Shown here in pieces: positions 1 to 12,500 of a stretch of DNA of 64,000 nucleotides (positions are counted from its first letter, which is position 1; each line of letters starts with the position of its first letter). The notes below the pieces were generated by a model that saw only the letters and a list, made by a program, of their open reading frames with translations, did no database searches and had not been told where the DNA came from. Source of the stretch: Cardinalis cardinalis (Eukaryota > Chordata > Aves > Passeriformes > Cardinalidae); contig JACDOX010000061.1 in NCBI GenBank assembly GCA_014549065.1, forward strand, positions 3,491,710 to 3,555,709, read 5' to 3'. The position numbers were made by a program, and so were the translations under genes.

Positions 1-3000
1 GCACTTTGAATTCCAATAAGAGATACTGTCTTAGTGTGGTGAATACCATCTCCTTAATTTCACATNCAGTTTTAGACTGGGTAATAAACAAACCTCCCAT
101 TGCCTGTGGATTGACTTTAAAAAGTTTTAATCTTATTAGAGAACATNTGATTATAGACTAATTTGCTATGCATCTCTTAAAGAATTCAGATTGATTCTGA
201 GGAATGTGGGCAACTTTAAATTATCTCTTTCTCAACCAAAAGAAAGTTGCATCTCTCATGGACTTACACTTTAGCTATTAATGAACCCTTTCCATCAGCT
301 TTCCAGCAGTGGCTCTACCTTGACTATGTTGTTGTTGGAAATAAAATATTTTAGCAAATACTTTNGCTTCATTATGACTGTTTTCAGTAAATAAAGAAGG
401 ATAAAGATAAATTCCTTTTAAAAGTAGTTGAAGATAGTTTTGTGGCAGTAGTAAGAAATAAGGAACTGGATTTCCTTGAATAAAAGAAGGTGGCTTTTAT
501 CANTTAAGGGAGTAGTTAAATCAGACTAAGTATATTCATATATGTAGAGAGAGAGCCAGATTCTCATAAATGGCCCTTTTTTGGTTGCTTCATTACATGC
601 ATCCCATCTTAGTTCAGGCTTTGGCTGTCTATGGCTCTGACCTCATTTTCCTGGCTATTTTAATAGTCAGCGAAGAAGATNAAGCATTTTTTGCTTGTAT
701 CTTTTCTTTATATACAATCCTAAAAAAANTCTGAATAGTCAAATTAAAGAAACATGTCACTTTCTATGGATCAGAAGACTAAAAATGAAGAGATCACAAT
801 TTTGGGATGTTAACTTGTAGACANCTGCTGGATCCTGGAATATCAAATAGATGCTTGTGTTAGTTCAATACTGAGATTCCAAAGTGGTTCTTTGCAAGAA
901 GGATCCACAGGGTTTTGCTCTGCCTCTCTGCAGGATTCAACCACAAGGGTTTATCTGTACAGGGGAATCCCTTAACCACTGTGCAAGATTGATCTCTGGT
1001 TCAGGAACACAGCTTGAATATCAAAGTTATGCCAAAGCAAAGACCTTGATGAAGTTCAGGCTGTATTCCCATGAAAACATTAATTTTTGAAGATAGCAGA
1101 TTATTATTTCTGTGGTGAATTAGCTCTTGGATGCTTCCACTTAAGTCTTTGCCTGTTGGGAATAGGATGCTTATAAATCAGACATGATGAATTTTCACTG
1201 GCAGTTTTTTCTATGTTGATTCANGAAACAAACTTCTCCTTCAGCTTCACTTGAAGGAAAAAAAATAAGTAGTGTAAGTAAAGGTCTGCTTTGGTTTTCA
1301 CAGGTGACTGCAGACTGTTTTTGGTACAGTTCTTTCTCAATATATTTTTTTCTTCTTTAAACATATTGCAGTGAGGTGAAATTCTCTAATGAACAATTCA
1401 GCTGTGTATGAGAGCACAGCTGTTAATCCAGAAATTTTCAGTAATTAATCAGGACTATTTCTGTAATGTAAAAGTGACTGTAAGGTGCATCTAGCTCCAT
1501 GAATCAAAGTGACCTGTACAAACGTGATCTTCCTCATCTGAAACCGTGGGCAAAAAATAAAACTTCCACTCACCTTGTACACAGGAGGACTTTCACCTTC
1601 AAAAGCAATCTCTGAATTGGATTTTTAAACATTCTTTTTCCTCAGAAAATTAGATGGTATGGGTTTGAAACAATGTAGCCCTCAATGTAAGTTAGTTATG
1701 CCTACCTGCCTTAGCACAAGTATTTTTCTTTTCTTCTCTTTTTTTACCCTCTTTCTATTTTTTTCAACATATACCATTATCTACTACACCAGGGAGTAAA
1801 ATAAGTTAAGTAAAAGGAAATCATGGTTAAAATCACAACTCAAGAATTAGCTTTCACTTTGGGGGGGAAATTATTGAGCACAAAGCAAAATACATTTTAG
1901 TGAAGGAAATAATGAGAGACTTACTTATGAAAAATACAATCATTTTAGAAAACCTTGTATACAGTGAGTAATAATCAGTTCTCCATAATATTAAAGAAGG
2001 AGCACTTAAATTTTTTTGGCATCCCTAATCATGGAGCCTGGGGAGCTGTACAGAACATTTGCATTAAATTACTCCTCATTTTCCCAGCCCTATCTGCCCC
2101 TTCCTTAGGTTTCGCTGCCAGCATTTGTGAATTTGGCACAAACCTACAGCTTTCATAGCTAATATTGTTGTCTCCTGCCAGGAATATCAGAGTAAGGTGC
2201 ATTAGATGCTGTATGGCAATTAAGGCTTGAGGGAAATCNTGCTGATTTTCATATGTGGCACCCAGGTGCCATCGTTTGTATCACATTACTGGAGCGCTGC
2301 TGCGGAAGANGCTCCCGTGCATCACTTCTGATGTNCTGGGTGTTTGTGTCAGGGCTCAGGTGGGCTCTGCTGGGGGAGGAGGTGAGCCTGCAGTTTCCAG
2401 AGGGCTGGAGCAGCCCTGGTGCCTCTGAGAGCTGTGTGTGCCTGCACTGTGCTGCTTCTCACTTGATTGCAGTGCTGACATTTCCCTTTGTGGCCTTGCA
2501 TTCCCTTCCCCAGTGCCNCTGCCTGGCTATTGTATTTGTTGGGAAATGTTTCAATGAAGGTAGGAATGATGGATTTGACTTAGTGTTTTTAGGTTAATTA
2601 GGTAATTACTNTATAATACTATATTATATTAAAGAATACTATGCTCTACTAAAGAATACAGAAGGGATACTTACTAAATGCTAAAAAGTTGATCATGAAA
2701 ACTTGTGACTCTTTCCAGAGTCTCAACACAGCTTAGCTCTGATTGGCTGAAGAGTGAACAACTCACACCAGAATCCAATTAAACAACTTGTGGGTAAATA
2801 ATTTCTAAACACATTTTACATGAGCAGAAACGGAGAAGTAAATGAGATAAGAATTGTTTTCTTTTTCTCTGAGGCTTCTCAGCTTCCCAGGAGAAAAATC
2901 CTGGGCAAAAAAAATTTTTTTCAGAAAATGTAAATGCTACATCAGGGCTCCCACCTTAGCACTGGCAAGTGGGCTTTCCACAAGTGGTCATTCTTGGCCT

Positions 3001-3266
3001 AATTCTGCTTTCATTTAATGCTTTTTCTTACAACTATNGTTGTGCCAGCTCAGCTGTATCAGCAGAAAAACTCTCTCCTGGGTCAGACCCAGCCCCGTAG
3101 GAATGCCCTGCCTGCATGCAAGTTTTGCCTATTAAAACCAGGCTTTTCTGCATCTTTTTTAACCCATGAAATCACATTAAGTCAAAACCANTGCAGANAG
3201 TGGTGNAAATCNTAGTACTNTTGGGGAATAAGCTCTAGCTGTAGAAATGTGTTCACACAAGGGCAG
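1..3266. other. Unique intronic sequence, no gene seen
   Basis: AT-rich sequence with scattered single Ns. The open frames at 884-1090 and 2253-2597 are short, match no family I know and have no convincing splice context. A somewhat GC-richer patch lies at about 2270-2520. Five Ns fall within 30 bases at 3191-3220, just before the CR1 copy. Confidence 0.6.
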
Positions 3267-3541
3267 GTAATGGTAGGACNAGGGGGAATAGCCTGAAGCT
3301 GAAGGAGGGCAGAGGTAGATCAGATTTCAGGAGGAAATTCTNCCCTGTGAGNGTGGGGAAACNCTGGCACAGGTGCCCAGAGCAGCTGTGGCTGCCCCTG
3401 GATCCCTGGCAGTGCCCAAGGCCAGGCTGGACTTNGGGGCTTGGAGCACTCTGGGACAGTGAAGGTGTCCCTGCCATGGCAGGAGTGGGACTGGAGGAGC
3501 TTTAAGGTCCTTGCAACCCAAACAATTCTGTGATTCNATGA
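3267..3541 (+). mobile_element. CR1 LINE fragment, 3' end, sense to the gene
   Basis: This is the 3' terminal part of a chicken-repeat-1 non-LTR retrotransposon. The characteristic order of CR1 tail blocks is readable: a GGGGGAATAGCCTGAAGCTG-like block, GGAGGAAATTCT, GGTGCCCAGAGCAGCTGTGG, AAGGCCAGGCTGGA, GGTGTCCCTGCCATGGCAGG, then TTTAAGGTCC and TTGCAACCCA, ending in ATTCTGTGATTC. The copy is 5'-truncated, as is usual for CR1, and has no coding capacity. It holds six Ns and several substitutions, so it is not young. The subfamily cannot be assigned by eye. Confidence 0.93.
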
Positions 3542-6500
3542 AGGTTTATTAGCATAACTCATTTACAGCTGATTATAAAAAAAAAACCCCAGTGTCTTTA
3601 GAGAAATGGTGTGTCTGCTTTTGAAAATCAGAAATAAATATGCCCAAGAAGCGTNTAACAAACACAAGTGTGCACATGTAGAAAGTCCCCCTGAGGCTTT
3701 TAACCAAGGTCTGTTCTGCTGGCCAGGATGCTGCAAGCTGAGCAATCTTCCCCCTGCTTGCTGAATTAACAGAGGTGTGATGCATGTTCCTTCCCAGGGT
3801 TATAATTATAGATGACACCCTCAGGAAAAAGACAAGTCTAGAGCATCTGGGTTGGGACTTCTGAGATGGAGAGAAACAAAATTTCAATTAAGTGCAGTGG
3901 ATTAGCGCTGGCTGGGAAGTGGAATTGATATTCTGAAGGAAAGAAAAACACTTCAAGGAAACATTTGAATATTTCCCCAGTAAAAATTACTGTAGACCTC
4001 AAATGCCAAAACAAACAAACAGCCCACTGGAATTGTCTAAATGCTGTATTTTCTCATTGTGTTTTGAAATTAAATATTAAATTCTTTGGCATTATGTAAC
4101 TCAATATTATGCAGATCAGAACATTAATTCTTTCAGCATCGCTGAAATCAGGTTTAAACAGAAATAGATGCCCTTGAACTGTTTTAATCTTGGTAAAACT
4201 GCGTTTTCTAATAAAAAGCTCCTGTATTGAAAACTAACTGGTCAGCTCNGTGTTTCAGCAAAAATTATCCCATTTGTGTATCTCTGGCTCTCTCCCAAAC
4301 TGTTTCTGCTACCAGAACTCNATTTCTATTTTCTCATCTGCAGAGAGGGTAAAAGTTTTTGGCATGCATATCTTCATGCATGCTGTGTAAAAAAAGAAAT
4401 AATNATAAATATCTGTTAAAGGCTCTGTTTATTACTTCCTCTGTTGATATGACTTAATGTGGTACAGATTAAAATTAAGATTATTCTTGTTAAAATACAC
4501 AATGTGATTCAGTCATCACAGGGACCCCTTTTGAGCTATTGTGGGGCACTTCCTGATGCCCCACACCAAGGAAAGCCTCTCTGGGCCGAGGTAGGTAAAT
4601 CTCATTTCCAGGGAGTGGAAAGGTGTTAATGTTTTAGCAGTTTTTGGGAGTTTCAGTACCCTGCGACACAGGCATTGCTCCATATTTAGGGTTTCCATCA
4701 CNTGAGAATTCTGACCTAATACTTTTACATCCCTTGCTGAAGCAAAGTCCCTAAGAAGGCTATTTCAGTGAGATAGAGCATCCTCTTGTCCTTGGTGCAC
4801 AGAACTAAAGTCATTGAACTCNAAGGAAGAATTACTGAGGGAAAGATTTGCCATTTCCAGTGTAGTAGTTTGGACCTGGGTGATCACTGTTTCTTTTTGA
4901 CTTTACAAATCCATGTCACCTTAGGAATGGTAGAATTCTAAGAAGATTTACAATTGTTTCCTTGGAAATAGTCCCAGGGAGAGTATCAATAAAATGCNGT
5001 GAAGGAGCCAAAGCAGTCTGGAAGCCACAAGCTTCATATGTCATGTAGGGCTTCAGTCTATTGAAGAACCCCCTATGTGGAGATTTCAGGGGAGGGAAAT
5101 TAAAAATGCAGTCTGAAACACTCCAGTGATTTACCACTGAGTTTGCAAAAGCAGCAGGACTTCTAAGTCTACCTTCTCTTGCTGTATCTTTCTCATTTAT
5201 CACAGCCCTTCAAGGAGCTCTTCTTTAGAAGAACTCAATTCCCTACTTGCTATTATGACTTCTTCTTGTGATCATGAATCCAAAGTACAGCAGCACTGTT
5301 GGATGGGATTCTCTTCTGAAAGGCTGGGCAAGCTGCCTCAGGAGTAAAGTTACCAGTCTGATCCTCTTTTTCATCCCCATTTCCTGGCTTCTTTCACAAA
5401 AGNCTCAGGCACTCCAAGGGGATCACTGCTGTGGGGCAGAGGCTGCTCCTCACTGGGACACGTGGCTTTTGTTTGCCACACAGGTGGAATTTGTATTGAA
5501 ATGGGCTCTGAAAGCAAAGTGGGAAAGGGAAATCCCCTGCTCTGTGCAAGTGGCCAACAGGAGAAATTGTGGATTGGTGAACAAACCTGGCTGAAGTGTC
5601 CTGGGAAAAAGCACAGGGGTGTAAAAAGGATGGACCTACTTGATGGTTGCTGTTTGCTCACTCCACACTGGCTCAGCAGGTTGGCATCTCTGGGAGTGGG
5701 AAAGAAACCTTTGGGCAGCAGGATATCTTCCTAAACATCTCCTGTGTCCATCCAGGACNTGTTTTTAAGGCAGTGAGGAAAGGAGTAAGAAAGTTATCAT
5801 CAAATTATATTGATATAAAGCATTTTTATAAAACAGTCTCAAAAGGACTTAGTACAAAGGTGTAATAGTAGAGAAGAAAATGCTTACAGCTGAAGTTGAT
5901 TCTTTTTTCTTTTCCCCTTCCTTTTTTTTTAATTAAGCCTTCTAAATGAAAAATCCTGTNAATTTGTTCTTTATAGAAGTGAAAAAATACTGCCTGTGGA
6001 TCTGCTGGTGGTTCATTATTCAACAGAGTACAGTACCTTATTTTAAAGACTGTTCTTGCAAATGATTATTCTCCATTTCTGTCAGCCTGTCCTCACACTG
6101 TGGGACCCTCACTGAGCCAAGTCATTTAAAAGTCAAAAACTCAGTGAGAGTCTTGGGTTTTTTTCAACACTGAATATAGTAGCAAATATATGTGACACCT
6201 TTGCTTTATTCCTTAATTGCTCTGGATTTGTTTTGGATTGATTACTATCATGGAAATAGATAGAGGCTTTCTCTCAAATCCCATTTTTAAGGCTATGACT
6301 AGGAACTGAGGGGACTGGGACAGCAGAGAGGTTAGGGAACTTTTTAAAAAGGAAATTGCTGGATGTAAATGTGCTGGCAAGGGGAAGAATTCTTATCTGT
6401 GACATGATCCAAGGAGAGACTTCCAGTAGACATTGGGTCAAATCAGATATGGTTTGTGTGGCTTTGAAATAAGAAACATGAAAAAGAAGATAATTTCAAG

Positions 6501-9500
6501 GACTAACATGGCCTGGATCAGTGGTGTGTCTCTCCACTGTGCAAATACATTCCAGACATAAAAAGATCAATTGGATGATCTAAGTTTTCAGGCTTTACAT
6601 CCTCCCCGGCCCTTGGAAAATTGCACCAAAAATATGAAAACCTGTTCCATGATGAAAAAGGTATTTTGAAGCATGTACTGTTGATTTAGGGAGTAGGTGA
6701 CTAAAGCAGAACTGTGAAGAGGAAAAGGAAGGACACAAACCAATGTCAGTCAATGAAGTTTTCAAAGTCTCAGAGAAAGAACATGGTGATACAGGTTTTT
6801 TTGCTCTGGGCTCTGACTTGCTGAGGTGAAACCTAAGATAACAAGAAATAAGAAATATAGAAACAAGTTTTCTATAGGAAAGGAATATTCATATGAGTGT
6901 TATAAAATATATATGTGATAGTCTTTTCACCATATCATCTATGACTTATATTAAGATACTCTGCCTTTTTTTTCTCCTTTTTTTTTTTGTCAGGTTCTAC
7001 AATATTTTATCTCTTCTATCAATTTATTCTTTTTTGTTTCTATGCAGGAGATACCATAAATCCTGCCTTTGATTGTACATTGATGTAAAATTGAACAGCC
7101 CCTGTTATGTACGTGCTGCTGTCCCCTGGCANATATTGGCAGATGTTTGGATACTTATTACTCTCACTTCATGATCTGAGAAATGTGATCTCTTTTTATT
7201 ATAAGGAAATATTTTGTTGCTTATCTGATCTCAACCCCATTATGATTTCTGGACAGATTTTAATTGATTTCCATAAGTTTTGGAATGTTTCTTAAGATCT
7301 TTCAGTTCAAAAGCAGCTTGTGGCAGTGTATAAAAAGAAGAAGATCATAGGGACCTTGGCAGCTTTCTCCCTGGATTTCCTCAGAGTCTCTCTCCTTTCC
7401 TAGAGTCAAGTCACAGCCTCCTTTGCTGCTCCTGCCATCCAGAAGTGCTTTCCTATAGCTCTCTGCCTCATTGATTCTCCATCTGTTTTACCCTGAGCAT
7501 CTTTCTGGTGACCTATGTTCGCATCTGGTGTAAATATGCTNCTATTCAAAGTGGTTTTACTCTGTCACTTCCCATTTCAGGGGATGATTTATTGTAGCAG
7601 GGGCTGTGTGCTCTGTGCTGGAGAGAGGGAGGAAATCCAGACGTGGCCTCGAGGACTTCTTAGGTCTTGCTTGACTGGGATTGGGAAGCACAGGGCAATG
7701 TGGTGCCAGGAGCTGTGACTGATAAATCTGTCCCTCCAAATTATGGGGTAAATGAAGGAGCTGGGGATCAGACAGGCAGAGAAGGCAGCTGTGTTAGACA
7801 CATTTCCTGAAAGTTGTGAAGGACCTGAGCCAAACCTCACGGATGTCACTCAGAACTCTGCCAGCCACTCTGAAAGACATTTGAAAACAAATGCTGGAGG
7901 TTTGACTGGCTTTTCTGAGCCAGAGGACAGNGCCTTCATTACAATCCATTTCTCCTCTCCTTCTGCAGTTAGAAAAACAATATAATTCATATAGATGGAG
8001 CACCACATTACTATCTAATAGCTATTTGTATTCTAAGGCTGTACAGATTTTTCTCTTATTTCAACACTAGATTAACAGGGGGAAGAATTACAAAAGAATT
8101 GCTGTTGGAAAAGGAATTTGAATACAGACCAGGTGGCTAATTTGCTCCCATTAGTTAGTATGTTTAACAAGGGAGGGTGCAGTCTGCATTAAAGTCTCTG
8201 GAAGAACATCTCTATTGCTATTTAGCATTGCTGCACAGATTTGAATTTTTGCCCTCTTTCCTTTGTGCTGGAGCTTTTTCCCCCCCAAAACANTGGGCAA
8301 AGAAAATAGCATATGGATGAGAAGTGGCATATCTGAACAACTATGTGTGTCTGTTACATGAATTGGTACAGAAGAAGAGGATGTATCATCATGCTTTGAT
8401 AACAAGCAAATCAGGAGCAATTACTTTTTCTTTCAGAGAAAAGAGGATCGCTTACAGTACTTCAAAATAAGATTTTTTTTTTCCCCTGGAGAATAATAAT
8501 CATTCTCTGTGTAAGCTGCGACACTATCATCTCTTTCAGTCTCGCTGAGTGGGAGCCATGCGTGGTGTCTGAATGCATCTCTGCACTTAGGAAATAGATT
8601 GGATAGGCTGTGGTGATGTCACTTCTTAAATATCACTGACTCCTGATCCAGTTGGATCAGCTTTTGATCTTTATAACACATCTTCTATGCTGAAGGAGAA
8701 AATGAGTAGAACAGATTGTTTTCCATAAGGTTTTGGCAACTAGAAAACATTTGTGAAGTGATAATGTAGTGATTGCTCATGCCTGAGTATGGAGAATGAA
8801 ATTCTATAAGGAAAGCACTTTATTTCCTAGCAGAAGCTCATGGCAAACAGATGTAGCTTATCCACCACAAATCACAGGTGGGGAGAGAAACCATGTTGCT
8901 GTTGGACAATAAACAGCATGTTCAAATAATGTAGATTGATATAAAGAACCAAAGACAAGTGCAAATATCAGTCTNCTAAAAGTATTTTTTTTCCCATGCC
9001 TGCCTTTTTATTTGCATTTATTTGCTATTTCCCAATGGGATTAAAAAGTTCAACAGTTTCATGGTGAGGTTTATTTCTTTAATACTTGAGGAGGCTGCAT
9101 GGAAAAAGCCTGTTCTGCTGATTAGAAACACTGGTACATAATTAATGACATCAAACCACTTTATTTGTTAGCCAGTGGTGCAACATGTGACAGGAAAAGC
9201 TGAGGCCTGGTTTTTTAATTGCATCTTTGTGTGTATTTTCTTTTACTCTTAGCTTTGTTGCATGGCAGCGGGCAGGAAATATGCTGGAAATAGAAATAAA
9301 ATAAGTAGAAGTGTCTGAAATANCATAAGAGCAAGGTCTGAAAGAGGAGATTTAATTTTTTTTCTTTTAGAAGCTANTCCATAATTCTAGTACAAAGAAT
9401 TGTGATAACNGTCTACACCTTCTGTATTGGAGCTGTTCTGAAGCTGGAGTTGATGCCCTCTGCTTTCTCTACCCATCTTCTCTTATCCTCTGGCCAATGG

Positions 9501-12500
9501 AACATATGAAGGGGGGGTAAAAACCAGAATCTGAGCAACAAATAGTTATCTTTCACAGCCTAGTAGACACAATTTTGCCATGGTTAATTTAATAGAGTTT
9601 TATTGACCTGGTGGGTCTTAGGTCTGAACTGATTTTGGAACNGCTGGAATGGCTTCTGAGGCTGAAGCTGATGGTGCCTCTCTCTCTTTGCTCAGCCAGC
9701 TGCAGTGTCCTGGCTGCTCTGGTCCTGGCCCTGCCCGGTGCCCGGGTGTCCCCAGGTGTCCCCAGCAGGGCTGTCCCTGCAGGATTGCCATGGCTCCAGG
9801 CAGGGCTGGTGCAGCTCTCCTGTGACACGGCAGTTTGAGCTTTGAGTCCTGGAAGCACAAACAGGACAATTTCTACAATTTCTTCAAGCCTTTATTCACT
9901 GGATCAGCCTGTTTTTCATCTTTTAAGTTGTTCCAGAGCTATTGAAGGCTGTTTAAGTTTGCCACCTTGCTCAGTACATTTGCCCTCTCTCTGCTGCTAT
10001 TATAGCGGAGCCATAGAGGGATAGCATTACNCTGGCTCCTACTGTGCCTATCAGAATTACAGGAATCAACAAAGCAGCTGTAAACCCTGTGCTAGGAGCA
10101 AGCTAACGATGGAAAAAGTACTCATAATACCTGTCTTTTGGTGTCAGCTGTTGTCTGCAAGGCACAATAGAACATCTGGAAGCAAGAGCCCTCCTATTCA
10201 GGTAGCTGAAATTGCATTAGCTGCACTGGCATAAAGGACAGGATTAGAATGACAGACCTCCCCACTGAAATATTTGCTTTTGAATAAACTTGTCAAATGC
10301 AACAAGGGGTGTCATGGCAAAACTTTCCTGCTTCTGCTGTGAGAAGAGATTCTGTTTCTGTGATGACAAGAGGGCTGTGTTTAATTGAGCTGCATTTTGC
10401 TGCTGTCTGCTGTAGGCAGATACAATGAAAGGGGACAAAGGCCAAGTTCAATTCATTGCTATCAAGATTCCTTTCTTCTAGGAGCAGGTAACAGCAAAAC
10501 AATTACTGCAGGCTGAAAGCAGGTGTGTTGTGGCAAGAATGGGGGAAGCAAGAAACTGCTGCAGAAGCTTCGCGTTAATTTATGCTCAAGAGAGATTCAC
10601 CATTCTTTATGGCACAACAGGGGGCCCAAATATAATGGAGAATATAAACTAAGGAAGATAATGGAGAGGGAAAGCATCTTTCAATGCCTTTAGAGTTCAT
10701 GAGTTATTCCTGTTTGCCAGAACCCACTTTGGTGAGCATTCACTCAGCATAATGAAAGCGCAGCTTACTGTGTAGCTTTGTAGAAACTGGGTCAGGTAAA
10801 TTTGAGATGCTGTTATAGCTTTATTCATCTTTAAACTATAGATCAAATAGTTCTAATAAAAANTTTTAAAAGGGTAGATTTCAGTAGTGTCCATTACAAA
10901 ACCCTCACGTCATTCAGGACATTAAAACTAGACAAAGACCACAGGTCTGGCTTGTAAGAGTTTAGGAAGTTATGTAGGCAGCTGTTGATAAATGATANAC
11001 TTCAAAATGTGGTCCTGAACTAGAAATGCTTGTCTTTGCTCTTTAAGATTACTGTTTCTCCCTCAATATTTATTCCTTTGTTTGTTTCAGATTACTCCGT
11101 AAGAAAAACCAATACAGGTTTCACACTTCGTTTGGGGGCTGGAAAAGCATCTCCACAGCTGGAGAGGGAGATGCACAGTGGCTTTGTCTGCCTCACTCAG
11201 GGAGTTTGGGCTCTGGAAACAAATCTGTTGCATTTGTGCAGCTTTCTTTGTGGGCTAAGATTTCATCCTCCTTCCTCATAGGGCTGTCCAACCTGTCCTG
11301 GGATACATCACTAATTCTGTGTCTTGCTTGTGCCATCTTGGTGTATCCATAGAACACTGTGCTGAACTAACTCAGGGGTTGTTTGCTACTACAATGATGA
11401 CAAACACAAAATTAACTAGAAACTCATGTTTCAATGAGCCAGTGATGTGGAGCCACACAGGCAACAAAAGTGTCCTTTCTGANTTCTTCTAGAGAATTTT
11501 GCCTTTTCTCTTCCATTTAGAAATCAGAAGTGGGAGTATATTTTAGATTGTGTCATATCTAGTTGAGGCTCTTCAGTTTTGAAAGATTAAACAAGAAGTC
11601 TCTCTTTTGTGGCAGTATAAAAATGATATGGGGTGAGGCTGGATGGCCTCAAACAGACCCTGTTTGGCTGCAGGGCAGGAACAGGGTCCAGGAGCACATC
11701 CAGAGGGGCCACTCAGGTGGAGATCCTGTCACACACAACAAGAGAGACAAAACTCCTGGCTTCCAGGACATTCTACAGCAGCTGAAGGATAATGTACAGC
11801 TAATGTGAATGAATTCATATAATTTGGCTCTTAAACANAAAATGAAGCACACTGATTTCGTAATCTTAACTGCTCATTTTCTTCCAAAATGGTGAAACAA
11901 AGTGATTCAACACTTCCAAGATGGTTTTTTTTCCCCCCACACTTCTATATTTAAAAAATGTTTTGTTGGTTTTTGTGGTTCCAGAGTTACCTCCATGAAG
12001 CAGATGTTGCTCANGGGAGGGGGAAAAAACCCCAGATTTCAATTCTTAGAATATTGTTTTAAGTTATGCCCAATAGATGACAACAAATATTATTAATATN
12101 AACAGAATGGAAAAGTTTTGTTTAATTTATTCTTTGTGAAGTCTTATTTTTCTTTATGCTTGGATCCCGGGGGAAAAAACAGTTTAATATGGTTTCTGTT
12201 CCCCATTTACTGTTTGCTAGTCTCACATGGTCTTCTGGTCTCCCACTGCAGTGCTCTAATAGTGACCTACCTCCAAGACATGGACTTTGTTTGTTCCCTG
12301 AGCTTTCACAGGCAGGAAGGTGCATATCAATTATTCAGTAGAAATCTTCTCCCTGACAAAACTTTCCCTTGATATCTCANCTGAGCACAGCCCTGCTCAC
12401 ACACTGATTTCTTGCATCCTTTCAGCTTAGAAGTCAGTGGCTATTAATGAGTTAACCAAGCTAATAATTTCTAGCTCTTAATGTGTTTAGTGTGCTTCAG

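Noticed and set aside
2253..2597. 114-codon open frame in a GC-richer patch
   Set aside because: It contains Ns, is low in complexity and resembles no family; GC-rich patches lack stop codons by composition.
3253..3562. Several overlapping minus-strand open frames
   Set aside because: They are the reverse strand of a CR1 tail and contain many Ns.
6964..7050. Two strong-looking splice acceptors (pyrimidine tracts ending in TCAG at 6993 and TGCAG near 7050)
   Set aside because: No open frame with known homology and no matching donor follow. Pyrimidine-AG combinations are common in long introns.
9589..9869. Overlapping open frames on both strands, suggesting a small gene
   Set aside because: Openness on both strands in a GC-rich island with a short tandem repeat indicates composition rather than coding.
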